NCBI GenBank assembly: GCA_964461335.1 | Contig: CAYWTY010000015.1 | Coordinates: forward strand, 1 to 31,998 | Length of the DNA stretch: 31,998 bases | Direction of reading: 5' to 3' | From: JAKJBL01 sp964461335 | GTDB taxonomy: Bacteria; Bacillota; Clostridia; Christensenellales; CAG-138 | Shown here: piece by piece, positions 29,385-31,998 of the stretch | How the letters are laid out: the number at the start of each line of letters is the position of its first letter | Numbering within the stretch: the stretch's first letter is position 1 | Notes under the pieces: generated by a model | Seen by the model: the letters and a program-made list of their open reading frames with translations, nothing else | What the model was told of the DNA's origin: nothing | Database searches by the model: none | Position numbers and translations under genes: made by a program

Positions 29385-30893
29385 CTATGCTGCCTCAACA
29401 GGCGGGGCTGCCAAAAGGCTATCGTAAACTTCTTTTGGGAGCTTGCCCTTTGTAACATCTTTTTGGGTGATGCCTGCTTCAAAGCAAAGCTGACGCATGC
29501 ATGTATAAAGCTCACTTCTTTTAAGTTGAATTGCGCTAACATTAAAGGGGATATCAAGGTCGTCGCCCTCATGCCGCATTGCAAGGCTGCTTAGGCTTTG
29601 CATTTCTTCATTAAGCGCTAAAAGCGTTTGAGTAGGCGACAAAAACACCCCATTTTCATCTGCTCCATAGTATAGGCGCACAGTTTTATGCGCCATGAGA
29701 TATTCAGCTGATTTAACATCATCCCTGCCTGTGGCTGCTTCAATATCCGCAAAAACATAGTTAATATCATAGCGCGGGTTTGGAACATGCGTTAAACGGA
29801 AAATGCGCTTACAAAGCTCACTTAGCGCCTCATTATTAAGCAAATAATAAACTGCGCGTGAATACGGGGTTTTTGAGTTATACTCGCCGCTAATCGTATG
29901 GCGGAGGATGTCCTCCTTATTAAGCTGCATGCCAAAGAGCGCAATTGCAGCAACCTGTTCTGTATTTAGGTTTGTATCTATATGCGGGCGCATAGCGCGG
30001 TACACCTTTGTAAAGTTCTTAAGCTGGTCGCGGCTTTTAAGCTGCTCGAAAATTGCAATAAGTATGCGCTGCTGCCTGTCGTTTCTGCCTGTATCAAGGC
30101 TAATGCCCTTCCTTGCGCGGCAATAGTCAAGCACCTGCTGGCCGTTTAGCTTTTGGTAGCCCTTTGTAAGCTGCCTGCCATTGAGCGTAATTGCTACATC
30201 AACATCATAATATACGCCGCCAATTACATTTACAACGCCCTTAAGGCCGCTCATATCAACGCCTGCATAGTGTTCTATGTTTACGCCTAAGAGCCTCCCT
30301 ACAGTTGCCATTGCGTATTTGTAGCCTTTTTCAGTACCGCTCCCTCCGCGGCTAAAGGCTGCGTTGATTTTCCAGCTCCCCTTGAGCTGCTCGCCTTTAT
30401 CATTATAAATAGGCGCATATGTATCGCGCGGTATGGAAATAAGGTTCGCCTTGTTTTCTTTAAAGTCTACGCTCAAAAGCATAAGCACATCTGAGCGGTA
30501 GTCGTTTCGTTCGTCTCTATAAACCGCATTTTCAGGGTCATCACGCTCAGGGCTTCTGTCAAAGCCTACTAAAAGAATATTCACACCATTTGCTTCAAAC
30601 TGCTCCTCAGGCGGCAAAGGTTCGGGTGTTGGGCTTGGCGAAGGAGTAGGCACAGGCGTTATTGTAGGCGCTATTGAAGCTATTGGCGTTGGTTCAGGCG
30701 TAGGCAGAGGAGTTATTGTTGGCGTGCTTTTTGCGCTGTTAAAGGCAGCCATAGGGTCTAAAAACACAATATAGAGCGTGCGCAAAAAAAGTATAAGCGC
30801 AACAACAATTATACATATGAGCGCTATACGCACATACTTTAGGTTTTTACCGCTTAAAAGCCCGCGCTTTTTGCTGCGTTTTTCTTCTTCCAT
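29385..30893 (-). CDS. LytR-CpsA-Psr (LCP) family protein
   Basis: A 502-aa membrane-anchored protein. A basic cytoplasmic tail (about 1-20), one transmembrane helix (21-45), then a Pro/Thr/Ser-rich spacer of about 45 residues with repeating PTPEP-like units (55-97) that should span the wall. The LCP domain follows: ILLVGFDRSPE, YRSDVLMLLSVD, SIPRDTY, GVYYDVDV and RNDRQQR carry the conserved Arg/Asp residues. LCP enzymes transfer undecaprenyl-linked glycopolymers to peptidoglycan. A C-terminal region of about 200 residues is unassigned. The ATG at 30893 has GGGAGG 5 nt upstream; the longer alternative does not. It is divergent from a GntR-type regulator. Confidence 0.92.
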   Translation of the reverse strand: MEEEKRSKKRGLLSGKNLKYVRIALICIIVVALILFLRTLYIVFLDPMAAFNSAKSTPTITPLPTPEPTPIASIAPTITPVPTPSPSPTPEPLPPEEQFEANGVNILLVGFDRSPERDDPENAVYRDERNDYRSDVLMLLSVDFKENKANLISIPRDTYAPIYNDKGEQLKGSWKINAAFSRGGSGTEKGYKYAMATVGRLLGVNIEHYAGVDMSGLKGVVNVIGGVYYDVDVAITLNGRQLTKGYQKLNGQQVLDYCRARKGISLDTGRNDRQQRILIAIFEQLKSRDQLKNFTKVYRAMRPHIDTNLNTEQVAAIALFGMQLNKEDILRHTISGEYNSKTPYSRAVYYLLNNEALSELCKRIFRLTHVPNPRYDINYVFADIEAATGRDDVKSAEYLMAHKTVRLYYGADENGVFLSPTQTLLALNEEMQSLSSLAMRHEGDDLDIPFNVSAIQLKRSELYTCMRQLCFEAGITQKDVTKGKLPKEVYDSLLAAPPVEAA

Positions 30894-30916
30894 TTCAGCC
30901 TCCCAAACCACCTCTT

Positions 30917-30945
30917 ATACTAATACGCAAAGCCTCTATTGTAAA
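30917..30945 (-). promoter_or_regulatory. Promoter of the LCP gene
   Basis: On the minus strand TTTACA (30940-30945, 5/6), 17-bp spacer, TAGTAT (30917-30922). The leader would be short, about 20 nt. Confidence 0.6.
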
Positions 30946-30991
30946 GTGCGCCTGTGTAAACAAAGGCGAAAGATATGTTAAGGCGTAAAGC

Positions 30992-31020
30992 TTGACATAT
31001 GCCCAAGATTTTTATATTTT
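30992..31020 (+). promoter_or_regulatory. Promoter of the GntR-family regulator
   Basis: Perfect TTGACA (30992-30997), 17-bp spacer, TATTTT (31015-31020). Just downstream, TATG-GATA-CATA (31024-31035) is a small palindrome at the expected transcript start and could be an autoregulatory operator. Confidence 0.65.
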
Positions 31021-31051
31021 ATATATGGATACATACTGTTAAGGTGGCGCA

Positions 31052-31417
31052 ATGTGGACTTTTAACAACAGCAGCCCTGTATTTTTGCAGCTTGCCTCAA
31101 GCATAGAAGACTCCATACTTTCGGGCGAGTTTGGCGAACAGACAAGGCTCCCCTCTGCAAAGGAGTTTAGCGAAAGCCTCAATATAAGCCCTGCAACTGC
31201 ACTAAAGGGCATGGGGCTGCTTCTTGACTCAGGCGTTATTTATAAAAAGCGCGGTGTAGGCATGTTTGTTTCAACAGGCGCAAAACGCGTAGTTGCAGCA
31301 AGGCGGAGGCGCGAGTTTACTATAATGCATATTTTGCCTGTTATACACGAAGCCAAGAAGCTTGGCATGACTAAAGGCGAACTTGCAGCGCTACTTGAGG
31401 CAGCGCCGTATACCTAA
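31052..31417 (+). CDS. GntR-family transcriptional regulator, YtrA type
   Basis: A 121-aa regulator. Residues about 8-75 are the GntR winged helix-turn-helix, with LPSAKEFSESLNISPATALKGM and the wing YKKRGVGMFV. The short helical tail of about 45 residues, instead of a large effector domain, is typical of the YtrA subfamily, which normally sits before ABC transporter genes and represses them. No transporter follows; the next gene is desulfoferrodoxin. AAGGTGG precedes the ATG. Confidence 0.88.
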   Translation: MWTFNNSSPVFLQLASSIEDSILSGEFGEQTRLPSAKEFSESLNISPATALKGMGLLLDSGVIYKKRGVGMFVSTGAKRVVAARRRREFTIMHILPVIHEAKKLGMTKGELAALLEAAPYT

Positions 31418-31494
31418 GCACATTTCGTACAAGCTTAAAAAACGCGCTGTAACTAACACTACTTTTTTTAGAGCTATTTTTGAAGGAGGTTAAT

Positions 31495-31881
31495 ATGGAT
31501 TTTTGCGGGCACAAATTTTACTTTTGCAGGCTTTGCGGCAACCTTGTAAATGCCTTCCATAATTCGGGCAAGCCAATGAGCTGCTGCAACGAACAAATGC
31601 AGGAACTTATAGCAGACACAACTGACGCTTCAAGAGAAAAGCATGTACCTGAGGTGCATATTGAAGGCGAGAAGGTAACAGTTAAGGTAGGCGCAGTAGA
31701 GCACCCAATGCTTGAGGCGCACTATATCCAATGGGTTTACTTAATAACAGAAAGCGGCAGCCAGCGCAAATGCCTCACACCGGGCGAAAAGCCTGAGGCA
31801 GTCTTTACACTTTTAAATGACAAGGCGCTTGCAGCATACGAATACTGCAACCTCCACGGCTTGTGGGCAAAAGTGCTTTAA
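31495..31881 (+). CDS. dfx: Desulfoferrodoxin (superoxide reductase)
   Basis: A 128-aa non-haem iron protein that reduces superoxide to peroxide in anaerobes. The N-terminal desulforedoxin-like domain keeps the four cysteines of its Fe site (CRLCGN and SCCNEQM). The superoxide reductase domain shows EKHVP, EHPML, EAHYIQW and the closing YCNLHGLW, giving the four His and one Cys ligands of the catalytic centre; the adjacent Glu-Lys in EKHVP is the substrate-guiding pair. The ATG at 31495 is fixed by GAAGGAGG; an in-frame ATG 15 nt upstream would sit before it. A strong terminator follows. It might be co-transcribed with the GntR gene 77 nt upstream. Confidence 0.95.
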   Translation: MDFCGHKFYFCRLCGNLVNAFHNSGKPMSCCNEQMQELIADTTDASREKHVPEVHIEGEKVTVKVGAVEHPMLEAHYIQWVYLITESGSQRKCLTPGEKPEAVFTLLNDKALAAYEYCNLHGLWAKVL

Positions 31882-31911
31882 TGCAAGCAGGTTAAAGTTT
31901 AATAGTAAAAT

Positions 31912-31942
31912 AAAACAGCAGGTGCATTGCACCTGCTGTTTT
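31912..31942. terminator. Strong bidirectional terminator after dfx
   Basis: Perfect 15-nt complementary arms (31912-31926 and 31928-31942), with core CAGCAGGTGC and GCACCTGCTG, AAAA on one side and TTTT on the other. It can end transcripts from both strands. The final 55 bp of the window beyond it hold no recognisable start of a gene. Confidence 0.92.
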
Positions 31943-31998
31943 GACGGCTCTACACTAAAGATTGGGGTAAGGGAGAAAAATAGAGAAGCATAACGCTT

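Overview
The window looks like a chromosomal segment of an anaerobic, endospore-forming Gram-positive bacterium of the Clostridia type. The evidence is: a Soj/Spo0J-type parA-parB pair with three near-consensus parS sites; spoIID; a methionine T-box leader and a TPP riboswitch; strong AGGAGG ribosome binding sites; LCP and low-affinity-type PBP wall enzymes without outer-membrane genes; and a desulfoferrodoxin (superoxide reductase), an anaerobe marker. No rRNA, tRNA, CRISPR array or insertion sequence was recognised. Species cannot be assigned from sequence alone.

Layout. 1-890: a DeoR-family repressor on the minus strand with its own promoter and terminator. 900-2785: three parS sites, a promoter inside an inverted repeat, then overlapping parA and parB. 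2782-3551: a convergent PHP-domain phosphoesterase. 3556-4997: an E2-like acyltransferase homologue with an altered active-site motif and a small membrane protein. 5056-6039: a secreted DUF1002 protein and terminator. 6113-9305: a MecA-like lipoprotein PBP, a LOG-family protein and a KdpD/USP-like protein. 9335-14352: a DUF815 ATPase, a polytopic membrane protein, oligoendopeptidase F and a DUF695-RraB protein. 14353-14967: a long AT-rich gap with a perfect tandem 12-mer followed by three tandem DnaA boxes, a candidate replication origin or DnaA control site. 14968-16804: a membrane-anchored DUF5711-like protein and CvpA. 16865-17419: an unusual sigma-region-2 protein with a C-terminal membrane anchor. 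17503-19482: SpoIID and a GIN-domain lipoprotein. 19519-22004: rarD and murG fired from overlapping divergent promoters, then the T-box leader. 22023-24829: metG and tatD. 24879-25846: TPP riboswitch and thiT. 25843-29266: an isolated phage-derived cassette (tail-tip/receptor-binding protein, sugar-binding mini-protein, amidase endolysin, XhlA-like protein, holin-like protein, one small protein) with no head, packaging or integration genes. 29277-31942: an LCP wall-ligase-type protein, divergent GntR/YtrA regulator, desulfoferrodoxin and a strong terminator.

Themes. Chromosome segregation (parABS) and the DnaA-box cluster lie about 13.5 kb apart, which would fit an origin-proximal location, although most genes left of the DnaA boxes point toward them rather than away. 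Cell-envelope functions dominate the rest: PBP, MurG, SpoIID, LCP, CvpA and two lipoproteins. The most unusual items are the DnaA-box/12-mer cluster, the orphan phage lysis-and-adhesion cassette with alternative hairpins in its endolysin leader, and the membrane-tethered sigma-like protein. All function calls come from reading motifs by eye; no database search was run.
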